Positions 14,379 through 22,860 of a stretch of DNA of 33,377 nt are shown here, one piece after another (position 1 is the stretch's first letter; each line of letters opens with the position of its first letter). This DNA comes from a virus. The stretch is from positions 1 through 33,377 of IMG/VR virus record IMGVR_UViG_3300037508_001928; one strand, given 5' to 3'. A program made the position numbers and the translations under genes. The notes beneath the pieces were generated by a model. The model saw only the letters and a program-made list of their open reading frames with translations. It did no database searches and was not told where the DNA came from.

Positions 14379-14738
14379 TTAACTTTCTAAATTATTAATA
14401 TCTTCAGGCGTTAGATGTATAAGCTTTACACTCCCATTTGCCATATTATCATAATTAATATCCTTGATTGTATCTTCATCAGTTACAGGAATTAGCATGC
14501 AATCAGGTTTTTCTAAATCATAACAATACTCCAGTACATCAAAACCCAGTACCAGCTTTTTATGCTGCACAAGTAACTTATTATCTTCCGCTCTAATGCT
14601 TACATACCAGCTATCGCTACGAATGTGGTAGTATGCTTCCAAAGTGTAATATTTTTGAGTAACCCCAAGTACTACCTGCGTTTTAAAGCGATAACCTTCA
14701 AACCACTGTATATAATCTAATGAGCTGTTTTTTGACAT
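14379..14738 (-). CDS. Baseplate plug protein (Pam3 gp18-like)
   Basis: The 119-residue protein matches the cyanophage Pam3 plug family. The signature is a compact beta protein with SWYVSIRAEDNKLLVQHKKL, then LVLGFDVLEYCYDLEKPDC and a late DDLG-like GSVKLIHLTPED end. In the Pam3 baseplate the plug fills the tail tube end between the hub and the tape measure C-terminus. Its position right after the Dit-like gene and 5 nt before the hub supports this. The match is by eye. Confidence 0.7.
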   Translation of the reverse strand: MSKNSSLDYIQWFEGYRFKTQVVLGVTQKYYTLEAYYHIRSDSWYVSIRAEDNKLLVQHKKLVLGFDVLEYCYDLEKPDCMLIPVTDEDTIKDINYDNMANGSVKLIHLTPEDINNLES

Positions 14739-14752
14739 TATTAATAAATATT

Positions 14753-15421
14753 TTAAAAATAACTTTTTACCTTATCAAACATACTAGCTGCAGCACTAGT
14801 ACCTTTTTCAGATATACCCTTATCCTGCATAGGACTTGCAATCGCCATAGTATCTTTATCTTTATAGGTGGTATAAAAGGATTTTTTTATGCTCGCAAAC
14901 CTGACCTGTACTAGTTCCGCAGAAAACTCCAATCTTTCTCCAGTATTTATGTCATTATTAAAACTGATATTTTCAATAGCCATGTTTTTAAAGACATTTA
15001 GCTTGGTTACAACATTAAGTAATTGCCTGTTTTCATATAAATTAGTTAACAACTGATAAGCCTGCACGCTAGGTTTGGCAGACTTTTGAAAAGGTAAAAA
15101 TGAATTAATACTATTTATGATTTTATCAACAGAGTTATTCTGCAGCGGAGTCTCAAGAATACCGAATATTTTAATCGGACTATCTGTAATATACCCTTCT
15201 ATTTTTACCTTAAGGGAATTTTTAAAAATATGATCACTGATAGCTTCTTTGGTCTCAATAGGATGCTCGGTAATAGTAGAGCTTAAAGTAATTACTTCGG
15301 TAAGCGATGCGTCTAATACTAAATCACCGATCTTTGTCTTGTTATTATTACCAAAGAATAATGATTCTACGCCTCCAAAAAGATTTGATGCTCTAAATAG
15401 AGATGTAATAATTGATGCCAT
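14753..15421 (-). CDS. Dit-like tail/baseplate protein
   Basis: The 222-residue protein has the Dit-like N-terminal pattern. LDASLTEVITLSSTITEHPI then TKEAISDHIFKNSLKVKIEG corresponds to the conserved 'veg..isDHi...p..l.i.G.is' core. Further on, NMAIENISFNNDINTGERLEFSAELVQVR is typical of the same family. The C-terminal third is low in conservation. It lies between the tape measure and the plug gene and probably forms the ring at the distal end of the tail tube. Confidence 0.78.
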   Translation of the reverse strand: MASIITSLFRASNLFGGVESLFFGNNNKTKIGDLVLDASLTEVITLSSTITEHPIETKEAISDHIFKNSLKVKIEGYITDSPIKIFGILETPLQNNSVDKIINSINSFLPFQKSAKPSVQAYQLLTNLYENRQLLNVVTKLNVFKNMAIENISFNNDINTGERLEFSAELVQVRFASIKKSFYTTYKDKDTMAIASPMQDKGISEKGTSAAASMFDKVKSYF

Positions 15422-15426
15422 CTATG

Positions 15427-17007
15427 TCAGTACGCTCCAATTGCTGCTAGTGTTTTTTCTGTTTCAAACTCCTGATGTTTTTCAAGTTCTCTTTTTACTA
15501 AATCAGTTATTACCTTAGCCTGCTCGGCGGAAGTCCCGACTGGAACAGTTATATTCATATTAAACGAGTTTTTCTGCGTAATGTTATTATGATGTTTTTT
15601 TAAATTGGTACTGTGCATTATACTAGGGGAAGTAGCTAGCTCCTCGGGAGAATAAGACGGCATACTAAATACTTTTGCCCCTAAAGGGGGATGTCCCGCT
15701 GGCAAGTCCATATTTTTTATTCTTTTTTCAATATCAAAAAAATCTTTTATATTGTCCTTAAGTTCTACGCCGAGTTTCCAAGTTTTATTTGGAAGAGATA
15801 ACAGGCCATCTTTTGCTTTTATTATCCATTCCCACATGAACTTCAATGCTTCTACTACTTCGTTAATTCGGTCTTTACAAAACTCCCAAGCATCGCTTTT
15901 TAAAAATCTGTTAATCAAACTATCGCCGCCTTCAATGGTGACATAAATCTCATCTATAAGCAGGACTAACACAGCAATAATGGCAGTAATAACTAATGTT
16001 AAAGGATTTGCTAATATTGCTACCGCAAATGCTCTAAAAGCGAGTACTGCCGTCCAAATGCTACTTGCAACTCCAGCAAACCAAACAGCTAATCCGATAC
16101 CTATAACAGCAGTAATTAAGTATTTCCAGCCAACAGTAGCAGAGACAAGCATATCAAATATACCGATAATACGACTGATTATTGGCACAAGTAGTTTAAA
16201 TACATCTGTGACAGTTTCTATGGCTTTTTTTAGTTTTCCACCTATTAAATCCTTATTTACAATCATCCATTGCTTAAATGATAATACTACCTCATTAACG
16301 GCAGGTAACATATCAATTACAAAAGAATTGCGTATTTCCCGAGTTATGGCAGCAGTAGTTTTTAGGCTTGCATTAAATTTATCAACTTCAGCAATTTGCT
16401 TAGGAGTAAAAGTAGAGCCGTTTTCATTCTCTCCTTTCTTATAACTATCAACATCTTTTAGAGTAGACCTTAAGCCAAGACCAAATCCTCCCATGATTGC
16501 CGCTCCTGCTATCGCTACCTTGCGAGAGGCGGCAATCATACCAGACCGCCAGCTTGCGAAGCGATTTCTAGCCTCTAGCCTCTGCTCTTCCCTTAGCTGC
16601 CGTTGTCTTTCTAAAGATTTCTGTTTTTCTGCTTTTTGTTCTTCTCTTAATTGTAGTCGCTTTGCTCTTTGTTCTTCTTTTATTTGTTGTTGCTTCTCTA
16701 AATGTTTTTGTTTTTCTGCTTGTTTGACTTCCTTAATTGCCTCCTTTTCTAGCTGTTTTAGTGATTTGAGTTCATCCTTATTCATTAGCCAAGTTACATC
16801 ATCAGTGTCATCTCGCAAAAATTCAGCATGTTTTGAGGCTATTTCCTGCTTAAAGTTAGCTATTTTCCTTTGGGCATCACCTATTATTTTAGGCATTTCT
16901 AAACCCGTCATCTTGTTTTTGACATCATCTACCACCCGTGAGACCTTATTTAAATTGCTCTCGTCAATATCAAAACCCAGTCTTATCAGTAATTCTCTAG
17001 CTATCAT
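15427..17007 (-). CDS. Tail tape measure protein
   Basis: From ATG 17007 the protein has 526 residues. A TTG 36 nt upstream is in frame, but the ATG overlaps the stop of the frameshift extension as ATGA. It has a charged coiled-coil segment (about residues 85-160, many KEEQ/REEQ repeats), then hydrophobic segments at about 275-355 with Ala/Ile/Val-rich membrane-like helices (WFAGVASSIWTAVLAFRAF). The C-terminus is polar. This mix and the position after the tail assembly chaperone define a tape measure, which sets tail length and forms the DNA passage. It is short, so a short tail is expected. Confidence 0.85.
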   Translation of the reverse strand: MIARELLIRLGFDIDESNLNKVSRVVDDVKNKMTGLEMPKIIGDAQRKIANFKQEIASKHAEFLRDDTDDVTWLMNKDELKSLKQLEKEAIKEVKQAEKQKHLEKQQQIKEEQRAKRLQLREEQKAEKQKSLERQRQLREEQRLEARNRFASWRSGMIAASRKVAIAGAAIMGGFGLGLRSTLKDVDSYKKGENENGSTFTPKQIAEVDKFNASLKTTAAITREIRNSFVIDMLPAVNEVVLSFKQWMIVNKDLIGGKLKKAIETVTDVFKLLVPIISRIIGIFDMLVSATVGWKYLITAVIGIGLAVWFAGVASSIWTAVLAFRAFAVAILANPLTLVITAIIAVLVLLIDEIYVTIEGGDSLINRFLKSDAWEFCKDRINEVVEALKFMWEWIIKAKDGLLSLPNKTWKLGVELKDNIKDFFDIEKRIKNMDLPAGHPPLGAKVFSMPSYSPEELATSPSIMHSTNLKKHHNNITQKNSFNMNITVPVGTSAEQAKVITDLVKRELEKHQEFETEKTLAAIGAY

Positions 17008-17632
17008 TTTTGTATTTTTTTGTATGCTTCGGCTTCTACGCAAGCCTTCATATCAAGAAGGGCATTTGCTTTCATAATATCATCAAGAGACATTATACTA
17101 CATACTTCCGTATAAGTTACTAACCCCTCCAGTATTGGACGCCAAATGATTAATTCTTCTGCTAAATCTTGATCTAATCGCTCAAAGAAGTTGGAGCTTG
17201 GACATCCGCTGTCGTTTCTACCTTCTTGCTTATCTGCTCGTCGGTATCTTTTTTTTTATCTTTAAATAGATCAAAGAACTCACTAAAATTGCATTCTAAA
17301 ACAAATTGCAGAGCCCCAATTAATTCCAGATAATTATTCTGGTATATTCTATCAAAACTACCTCTATTAATAACCTGTTCGTCTCTAATGGTATTTGCAA
17401 GTAATTCAAGAATAAAATCGCCATCTTCATCTATCGCAATTAGTTCATCGATAACTTTTGAAAAGTTGATTTCATTATCTAGCAAGCGAGAACTATCAGA
17501 TGGTACAATTCCACCAAATGCTGTGCTAAATAGCTTGGCAATTTTCCTAGCAATCTTATATCCCTTCATCGCAGGAAATAAAGTACAGTCGTATCTATGT
17601 CCTGCTACGATTTTATTTCTTGTTTCTATCAC
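17004..17632 (-). CDS. Frameshift product of the tail assembly chaperone (G-GT-like)
   Basis: A -1 shift on the A9 run (17257-17249) would join the first 128 residues of the chaperone to an 81-residue extension. The -1 frame is open without interruption from there to a TGA at 17006-17004, overlapping the tape measure ATG (17007) as ATGA. The extension (RYRRADKQEGR..., IMSLDDIMKANALLDMKAC) is rich in acidic and helical residues and resembles the T domain of such pairs. In lambda G/GT and its relatives the long form brings tube subunits to the tape measure. The fusion would have 209 residues. Confidence 0.75.
17174..17632 (-). CDS. Tail assembly chaperone (G-like, zero frame)
   Basis: The 152-residue product is the normal termination form. 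It has the TAC-type pattern: YDCTLFPAMKGYKIARKIAK near the N-terminus, then a helical body (FSKVIDELIAIDEDGDFILE) and FVLECNFSEFFDLFKDKKK before the slip site. It starts with GTG at 17632, overlapping the tube stop by one nt (TAGTG), which implies coupled re-initiation. It should bind tube subunits and the tape measure during assembly. Without the shift it ends in SLSD, 24 residues after the slip site. Confidence 0.85.
   Translation of the reverse strand: MIETRNKIVAGHRYDCTLFPAMKGYKIARKIAKLFSTAFGGIVPSDSSRLLDNEINFSKVIDELIAIDEDGDFILELLANTIRDEQVINRGSFDRIYQNNYLELIGALQFVLECNFSEFFDLFKDKKKDTDEQISKKVETTADVQAPTSLSD
17249..17257 (-). promoter_or_regulatory. -1 ribosomal slippery site (A9)
   Basis: In the minus-strand message the codons GAT AAA AAA AAA GAT contain nine A in a row, satisfying the A AAA AAA heptamer in the right register. 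It is located 73 nt before the zero-frame stop of the chaperone gene. A nearby structure that stimulates shifting was not established. Confidence 0.75.
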
Positions 17633-18057
17633 TATTTAACCCCTCCGACAAAGTTGCTAGGATTAATGCAAATAATTGTCCATTCTCTATTCTTGTTATC
17701 ATTGCCGAACTCAACAGTGGCCTGTTTCTCAACATAAGCATTAACGCTCGTAAATAATGTAGTACCAGAGTTATCTTTAATCATAAAATTGAAAACTCCA
17801 GCATTACTTTTACGATCGGCTTCTAAAAATGAACTTAAGACATCGTTTGAAGGTGAGCTTTGAGTTAGTGTTAGAGTTACTTTAGCTATATTCTTGTTCT
17901 GCCTGAATCTTGTAACATCGCCGTGAACATCTGAAGTAATACCATATTTAGCATCTTCAGTATCTACCGCTAGCATACTATCTTCTGCAAACCCTTGAAT
18001 TGCACTAACTCCTACTATCACGCCAATTTGATTGGGGTCAAAAACTTTTATTGCCAT
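17632..18057 (-). CDS. Tail tube protein (DUF3277-like)
   Basis: The 141-residue protein lies between the sheath and the chaperone. This is the standard place of the major tail tube protein, which forms the inner tube of the contractile tail. The sequence has VFDPNQIGVIVGVSAIQGFA at the start, TRFRQNKNIAKVTLTLTQSS in the middle and NREWTIICINPSNFVGG at the end, fitting the DUF3277 tube family of phages with DUF3383-type sheaths. The beta-rich composition and size fit a tube subunit. AAGG lies about 9 nt before the ATG. Confidence 0.83.
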   Translation of the reverse strand: MAIKVFDPNQIGVIVGVSAIQGFAEDSMLAVDTEDAKYGITSDVHGDVTRFRQNKNIAKVTLTLTQSSPSNDVLSSFLEADRKSNAGVFNFMIKDNSGTTLFTSVNAYVEKQATVEFGNDNKNREWTIICINPSNFVGGVK

Positions 18058-18070
18058 ATTTAGTACCTTA

Positions 18071-19120
18071 TTAAACTGTTAATATTCCTGAAATACCGAT
18101 TTTATGTATTGCTCCAGCTAGCCTTGCTTCAAATTTAACATCAGGTAAAGTCCTGTTGGTTCTATTACTAACTAGTACATCTCTAACATCGGGTACGGAT
18201 ACTTTGATACTATCTCTATCAAGAATTGATTTATCAGCTGCATCATTTAAAGTGTTTCTTACGATGCTTTCAACAATACCGATACCTTGGTTGGTAAAAG
18301 GTATTTTATCGGATGTAACAAGTGCATTAGCAAGGGATAGCTTCATCTGAGAAGTAATCCAGTCTATACCGATCATGATATCGATATACTCACCTTGAGC
18401 CGTAATACCATCTAGCATTATATCCCTGCCGCCGAAGTTGACGTAATAATTTCCTTTATTAGTAGATATTACTGCTCTCTGCGTGGAGCTAAGATTATCA
18501 GCTACGACATTTGTTAAAGTTTTATAAGCCCAGGTACTACTCCCTGCATTTTTAGTTAGCATTAAACCAAACCACGCAGCTTCAGGATAGGAAGTATTTG
18601 CTCCTGTATTAAAAATGGTAAATGTTCTATCGTAATTTTTAGCTTTTAGTTTGTAGATGATATGAGATTGATCATCTTGTACATAAGTTTTTACATCGCT
18701 GGAAGAAGTGCCGAATATTCTGTAATTATCGGCTTGGACTAGAGCTGCAATTGCTAGTACGTCAACTGAATCAACACTGGTAATCATCACGCCATAAAAA
18801 TTACTCTTCTTAAGAAGAATTTTAGGATAAGCTTGCTCAAATGTTTCATCTTTAAATACTTGACCTATTAATAACTTGGTTGGCCTGATTTCCTGACCAA
18901 AATACAGCGATGCTGCCTTGTATTCTTTAGTATCAGTAGCAAAATCGCCAGTAACCTCTAGCAAGCTTCCATATTCTTTAACACGTATAGTCTCATCTGC
19001 TACTACATTTGCAGTTTTTTTTGCACTTCCTATTACCAAAAGAGTATCAAGTGAAATAGGTTCAAGACCCATAGTCGCTCTTGTGATATTTATTTTTACA
19101 TATTCATCTATTAAAGCCAT
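18071..19120 (-). CDS. Tail sheath protein (DUF3383 family)
   Basis: The 349-residue protein has the DUF3383 sheath signature: YPEAAWFGLMLTKNAGSSTW, then AYKTLTNVVADNL, NKGNYYVNFGGRDIMLDGIT, then AQGEYIDIMIGIDWITSQMK and KIPFTNQGIGIVESIV. It forms the contractile outer sheath around the tube and proves the phage is of myovirus type. Length and order (terminator, sheath, tube, chaperone) are standard. The N-terminal third is less conserved, as expected for the surface-exposed domain. Confidence 0.92.
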   Translation of the reverse strand: MALIDEYVKINITRATMGLEPISLDTLLVIGSAKKTANVVADETIRVKEYGSLLEVTGDFATDTKEYKAASLYFGQEIRPTKLLIGQVFKDETFEQAYPKILLKKSNFYGVMITSVDSVDVLAIAALVQADNYRIFGTSSSDVKTYVQDDQSHIIYKLKAKNYDRTFTIFNTGANTSYPEAAWFGLMLTKNAGSSTWAYKTLTNVVADNLSSTQRAVISTNKGNYYVNFGGRDIMLDGITAQGEYIDIMIGIDWITSQMKLSLANALVTSDKIPFTNQGIGIVESIVRNTLNDAADKSILDRDSIKVSVPDVRDVLVSNRTNRTLPDVKFEARLAGAIHKIGISGILTV

Positions 19121-19645
19121 TTAAATACCTACCTTTACTGTATATTGTTTATTTGATATGCCGTCATTAAAAACCACTTTTTCAATTATACCGACATTAT
19201 CCTCTATCGTCTTATTAAAAGCGATTTCCAGCTCTAGAATAGCCTTGCTTTCCATTTGTTCATTAAGCATTACAGGTAGAGCTGAAACGTTTTTGATTAC
19301 CCTATGGAGTGCTAATTCTCCTTTAAATACGCTATTTTGTAGCTCGGTATTAAAAGCACTATACAAGCTACCTAGTAAGTCCTCTGCTTCATGTAAAACA
19401 TCGCTAAAAGCAATAAAACTAGCCGTCGTAACCATAGATGTCGTGATTTTCTGATATCCGCTCGCATCTGTTGCTCTAACAATCGGAGTACCAACGTTTT
19501 TAAAATTAGCTAAGGATATTGTAACAAAAGGTTTTTTAGGCCTTGGGCTACTCTGATTGGCAAATATTATTTTTTCTACAGGTAGCAGAGGTATTGCCTG
19601 GGCGGTAAAAGCATGCATGTTACTATATAGCTGACTAATTAGCAT
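19121..19645 (-). CDS. Tail terminator / neck protein (LIC_12616-like)
   Basis: I start this protein at ATG 19645 (174 residues), which has GGGAG 7 nt upstream. An ATG two codons earlier is only 1 nt from that site. The pattern SSPRPKKPFVTISLANFKNV is typical of small neck/terminator proteins ('R.P.kP...t..l'). A central alpha segment, LHEAEDLLGSLYSAFNTELQ, and a C-terminal beta strand pair follow. It lies directly before the sheath gene, where the terminator capping the tail tube is expected. Confidence 0.7.
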   Translation of the reverse strand: MLISQLYSNMHAFTAQAIPLLPVEKIIFANQSSPRPKKPFVTISLANFKNVGTPIVRATDASGYQKITTSMVTTASFIAFSDVLHEAEDLLGSLYSAFNTELQNSVFKGELALHRVIKNVSALPVMLNEQMESKAILELEIAFNKTIEDNVGIIEKVVFNDGISNKQYTVKVGI

Positions 19646-19988
19646 CGACATTCTCCCTTACTACCAAAACCTCATAATGAGCGGTCGGATATTTTAAATT
19701 CTGATGAGCCGTAACTCTTATTACCTGATATCTTTCCCCTTCAATCATAACTACATCTGGTTTGCTTTTATTTACTTTTGAGGTTTCTAGTTTCGTATTA
19801 GTAAATAAAGTATAACTCTCTTTGGTGCGTTCCCCTTCAGGTAGTGTTTGCATTATTTCGGCATCCGTAGCCTGAACGCTGGCTTTAATTGTAAAAGAAG
19901 TATCTGCTCCGTCTTGCCATAAACCGTTAGCATATTGACCTTCACCTATTCTTAAAGCAGTTAAATCTCTTCTAAAAACATCAAACAT
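19635..19988 (-). CDS. Head completion / stopper-like neck protein
   Basis: The 117-residue protein begins MFDVFRRDLTALRIGEGQYA, with a conserved-looking G(x)YxNGLWQDG. TSFTIKASVQATDAEIMQTL is the beta-strand core often seen in stopper proteins, with 'p.gert...y.lyt' (PEGERTKESYTLFTNTKL). It ends in a beta strand pair (PDVVMIEGERYQVIRV). Position between the HK97 gp10-like gene and the terminator supports a stopper that holds DNA in the capsid. Family assignment is by position and pattern. Confidence 0.65.
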   Translation of the reverse strand: MFDVFRRDLTALRIGEGQYANGLWQDGADTSFTIKASVQATDAEIMQTLPEGERTKESYTLFTNTKLETSKVNKSKPDVVMIEGERYQVIRVTAHQNLKYPTAHYEVLVVRENVDAN

Positions 19989-20438
19989 TTAATTTTCTAT
20001 TTTATAATGAATAGAGCCTCGCATTTCGCCAGTATCAATAAGAGTTTTACTACTACCTTTTCTTTTAATTGTAGCTGGTGAATTTGGCGGCGGCATATTA
20101 GAGGAAATCTTCTCTTTTATGTCTCCGACAATTTTTTCACCAAGAAGTCCCAAATATTGATTTACGTCCACTTCTTCAGTAAGTAACCTATCTACAATTT
20201 TATCTATACTTTTCCCCCATTCCTGATTTTTCTCATCCGAAGTACTACGTATAAATGAACGCTCCGGAATATTACTTGTTCCATATTCATTAGCTAAAGC
20301 ACGATTTACTATAAGCTCACCGTTTTTACCTTTTCCGCTATCTGCAAAAATACCTACTTTTAAAACTTTACCTTTAAAATTCTTTATCGCTTTTTTAAAT
20401 TGTTTTAATCCAGTATCCTTATCAACTATACGAACCAT
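19989..20438 (-). CDS. HK97 gp10-like neck protein
   Basis: I place the start at ATG 20438, which overlaps the upstream stop (TAATG), giving 149 residues. A TTG 9 nt before it is in frame but less likely. The motifs KVLKVGIFADSG, then ALANEYGTSNIPERSFIRST and a C-terminal TLIDTGEMRGSIHYKI are characteristic of HK97 gp10-type/minor neck proteins ('vGi.....a..nEfGt..iPaRpFir'). It is a neck component next to head completion factors. Confidence 0.8.
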   Translation of the reverse strand: MVRIVDKDTGLKQFKKAIKNFKGKVLKVGIFADSGKGKNGELIVNRALANEYGTSNIPERSFIRSTSDEKNQEWGKSIDKIVDRLLTEEVDVNQYLGLLGEKIVGDIKEKISSNMPPPNSPATIKRKGSSKTLIDTGEMRGSIHYKIEN

Positions 20439-20791
20439 TATAAGCAACTTCTAGTAATCGGGGCGATCGTAACGCTTTTTAATAAAGCCATGTATTTGCC
20501 GCCGTAACTGGATAAATCGTATTCAGAATTAATATTTGTGTTTACAGCATAATTAATATTTAATTTTCCTTCTGATACGGAAGTTACAGCTCCACCAGCT
20601 CCCTTTCTTTTTAACGATAGATCAATATTATGAGCGGCTAAATACACGATTAAATTATCTCTTATCGGCACTCTTATATTTTGCGATATTAATTCATCTG
20701 CCATGGCTAAATGATCATTTATAACATCATCGCCGATGTCTTTAAACTCATCGGCAATTCTTTTAAAACGGAGCAATAAATCCATACTCAT
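20438..20791 (-). CDS. Head-tail adaptor (DUF4054-like)
   Basis: The 117-residue protein has the DUF4054 pattern. An N-terminal helix (RFKRIADEFKDIGDDVINDH) is followed by LAMADELISQNIRV and IVYLAAHNIDLSLKRKG. GAGGAVTSVSEGKLNINYA leads into SSYGGKYMALLKS. This family forms the connector below the portal. It is the first neck gene after the major capsid gene and overlaps the gp10-like gene as TAATG. Confidence 0.85.
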   Translation of the reverse strand: MSMDLLLRFKRIADEFKDIGDDVINDHLAMADELISQNIRVPIRDNLIVYLAAHNIDLSLKRKGAGGAVTSVSEGKLNINYAVNTNINSEYDLSSYGGKYMALLKSVTIAPITRSCL

Positions 20792-20801
20792 AAGCAGCAG
20801 G

Positions 20802-21779
20802 TTATTTCGCTGCTCTTATAGCAATCGCATTCGGTTGTCTTACAACCAAACCACCATGTCTTGATACGCAATAAGAAATATACTCCAGTCCTACGGCTTG
20901 TAACGGCTTTGCTTCAAAAGGTTCTGCCATTACATGCTCTATAAAATCCCGATCGTTATTCATGATAACAAAACCATCTTTAGTACCACCGCTAGTTACT
21001 GCTTTAGGCGTAGTATCAAAAGCTTTTGTTAATTCTGGAGCAACAACGATTTTTATACTTTGGGCAGTTTCAAATTGGGTTTTTACAGTAATTCCATTGT
21101 AAGTATTAAATATCAGAGTATTAATAATATTATACATACCTGGTGAAATTAACATTATGTTAGGATATATTAAATTATTACTGTTCGTTAAAATACTATT
21201 ATAAGCATCTGTTAAATCCTTATATACATCGGTAGCAGCAACAGTAGACAAAGACCAGTCGGCTACAGTTTTTGTCGGAGCAGCGACATAAGGATTATTA
21301 AATAATCCAGATAACCCAAGTTCTTTATAGCCAAAAAAACAGGTAGTATTCATAAGTTCAAAATTTGAACGCATGGCCTGTCTCTTAAGAGTTCCTACTA
21401 CATCCCTTCTTAAAGCTGAGGATGCTAGAATATCCCCGTCACTAAAAGCCAAAGCACAAGCAACATCTGCTATGACGGATGAATATTGTTTACCGCCAGT
21501 GCCAACAAAAGGTACATCAGTATTTTTACCATTCTTAACTGCCGCATATTTTGATTTACCAAAACCTTCAAACATTGCGTAAGTATATATTGTCTGGTAT
21601 TTATCCACTTCTTTTTCATGAAACACGGAAAAAGCAGTTAACGGACTTCTTAAAATATCGTATTGTTTTGGATCAAAGGCCGTTAATTCATTTGTAAAGA
21701 ACATCAGCTCATTAGCATCCACCCTACGATTAGACCCTAAAAAGTTACTATTTGATCTAAAAACAGGTACATTTTCCAT
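20802..21779 (-). CDS. Major capsid protein (DUF2184-like)
   Basis: The 325-residue protein is the expected size and lies between the cement and adaptor genes. It has the pattern of DUF2184-type major capsid proteins: an N-terminal region FFTNELTAFDPKQYDILRSP, SVIADVACALAFSDGDILAS, RQAMRSNFELMNTTCFFGYK and a C-terminal AKPLQAVGLEYISYCVSRHG then GGLVVRQPNAI. A strong AGAGG sits 5 nt before the ATG, the best ribosome binding site among the head genes, which fits a product made in the greatest amount. Shell fold HK97-like is inferred from the family. Confidence 0.85.
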   Translation of the reverse strand: MENVPVFRSNSNFLGSNRRVDANELMFFTNELTAFDPKQYDILRSPLTAFSVFHEKEVDKYQTIYTYAMFEGFGKSKYAAVKNGKNTDVPFVGTGGKQYSSVIADVACALAFSDGDILASSALRRDVVGTLKRQAMRSNFELMNTTCFFGYKELGLSGLFNNPYVAAPTKTVADWSLSTVAATDVYKDLTDAYNSILTNSNNLIYPNIMLISPGMYNIINTLIFNTYNGITVKTQFETAQSIKIVVAPELTKAFDTTPKAVTSGGTKDGFVIMNNDRDFIEHVMAEPFEAKPLQAVGLEYISYCVSRHGGLVVRQPNAIAIRAAK

Positions 21780-21784
21780 AAAAA

Positions 21785-21789
21785 CCTCT
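21785..21789 (-). promoter_or_regulatory. Strong ribosome binding site of the major capsid gene
   Basis: AGAGG sits at 21789-21785 with exactly 5 nt to the ATG at 21779. It stands out because many of the neighbours rely on stop-start overlaps and show no clear site. Confidence 0.6.
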
Positions 21790-22334
21790 TATAATTTATT
21801 TATTTGAATGACAGCTAAGTTATTTGCCGTTGGAACGCTAAAAAATGTTCCTATTGAAATAAAAGCTTCACTTCCAGACGTTGGATCGCTATCTGCGGCT
21901 CTAATAGTACCGATTAAAGAGGCGGTAGCAGATGCCGTCTGATACCAGGCTTGAGTTTTTCCAACTGTACTTTGACTTACCGTAGCACCTACTTGAATCA
22001 CTACTCTTCCAACTTTTACAACTGGCACCATTGACCCGATAGGATAAGTATGAGTATTGTTTGAAGTAACATTTACTACCTGACCAGTTGTAGTATCGGT
22101 AGATAATACCCCACCAGCTACAGCAAAATTACTTTCTATCGCTATACCCCAAAGAGTACCGCCAGCAACTAAAGCTTTGACCTGTTTTGTAGGGTCTGTT
22201 CCAAGTTGAACGGGTTGACCAAAACTAATAGCTGTTTCAGCAGCATAAGAATCCACTTGCGTTAGTGAAGTATCTAATATTTGTCCTAAAAAATAAGGTT
22301 TAGATGTTAAAGCATTTGAAAAACTTGTTTGCAT
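21789..22334 (-). CDS. Capsid decoration/cement protein
   Basis: The 181-residue protein is rich in Thr, Val, Ala, Gly and Ser. Segments such as SYAAETAISFGQPVQLGTDP and GGTLWGIAIESNFAVAGGVL, and late GSMVPVVKVGRVVIQVGATV, are typical of beta-tulip structural cement proteins that stabilise the shell. It lies between the protease/scaffold and capsid genes, the usual location. No catalytic motif is visible. Confidence 0.75.
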   Translation of the reverse strand: MQTSFSNALTSKPYFLGQILDTSLTQVDSYAAETAISFGQPVQLGTDPTKQVKALVAGGTLWGIAIESNFAVAGGVLSTDTTTGQVVNVTSNNTHTYPIGSMVPVVKVGRVVIQVGATVSQSTVGKTQAWYQTASATASLIGTIRAADSDPTSGSEAFISIGTFFSVPTANNLAVIQINKL

Positions 22335-22335
22335 A

Positions 22336-22860
22336 TTATGATACCTTTTTTTCTTTTAATTGTTTAAATATTCCGTCTCTCATACTGTTATTAATGGATA
22401 CGTCACAATTTTGCTGTAGAACTCCAAAAACTCCTTTTGTATCAACATTAGATACTTTTAAACTAGTACCTACAAAAGTCTCAAACATACCTTTGATATA
22501 TTCATCCGATTTACCGGTAAAATCTATTGCATCGGTTCTGTTTGCATTCATGGCAGCTTCCATGATTTCTCTATCGGTATGAGCTAGATACCCAAAACTA
22601 TCATTTTTTAAGAACGGCATTGCTTGAGCAAATAGAGCTACTCTCTCTATTACCGCTTTTCTTATGAGATCATCGGTTCTGATGGCTTTTTCAGCTTCAA
22701 GCTCCTTTTTAGTTGCCGCCCAAGCTTTCTCTACGTGATCTAGTTTTGTCTCAAGAGTTATTAATTTATTTTCTAATAAATTCTTTTCAGCTGTTATTGC
22801 GTCTAGCCTTAATTGTAGCTCTCCGCTATCATTTTTTGTTTCTGCCTTGTCATTAGACAT
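22336..22860 (-). CDS. Candidate in-frame internal scaffold product (C/Nu3-like)
   Basis: Met194 of the DUF2213 gene (ATG 22860-22858, MSNDKAETKN) is preceded by GAGG at 22869-22866, 5 nt away, an ideal distance. The resulting 174-residue protein would contain the coiled coil and the C-terminus but no protease. This mirrors lambda C/Nu3 and related nested scaffolds. The cut point falls at a natural linker (QNEVSMSNDK) right at the domain border. Whether it is used cannot be seen from sequence alone. Confidence 0.55.
   Translation of the reverse strand: MSNDKAETKNDSGELQLRLDAITAEKNLLENKLITLETKLDHVEKAWAATKKELEAEKAIRTDDLIRKAVIERVALFAQAMPFLKNDSFGYLAHTDREIMEAAMNANRTDAIDFTGKSDEYIKGMFETFVGTSLKVSNVDTKGVFGVLQQNCDVSINNSMRDGIFKQLKEKKVS

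Noticed and set aside
17008-17043. TTG start giving a 12-residue longer tape measure protein
   Set aside because: The ATG at 17007 forms an ATGA overlap with the frameshift extension, and family members start near there.
16493-17077. Long + strand open frame (194 codons) opposite the tape measure
   Set aside because: It mirrors the Lys/Glu/Arg-rich coiled coil on the other strand, giving a Ser/Cys/Phe-rich product with no family resemblance.
7090-19454. Many + strand open frames of 60-150 codons inside the structural operon
   Set aside because: Each lies antisense to a well-supported gene, has a biased composition and no sensible start context.
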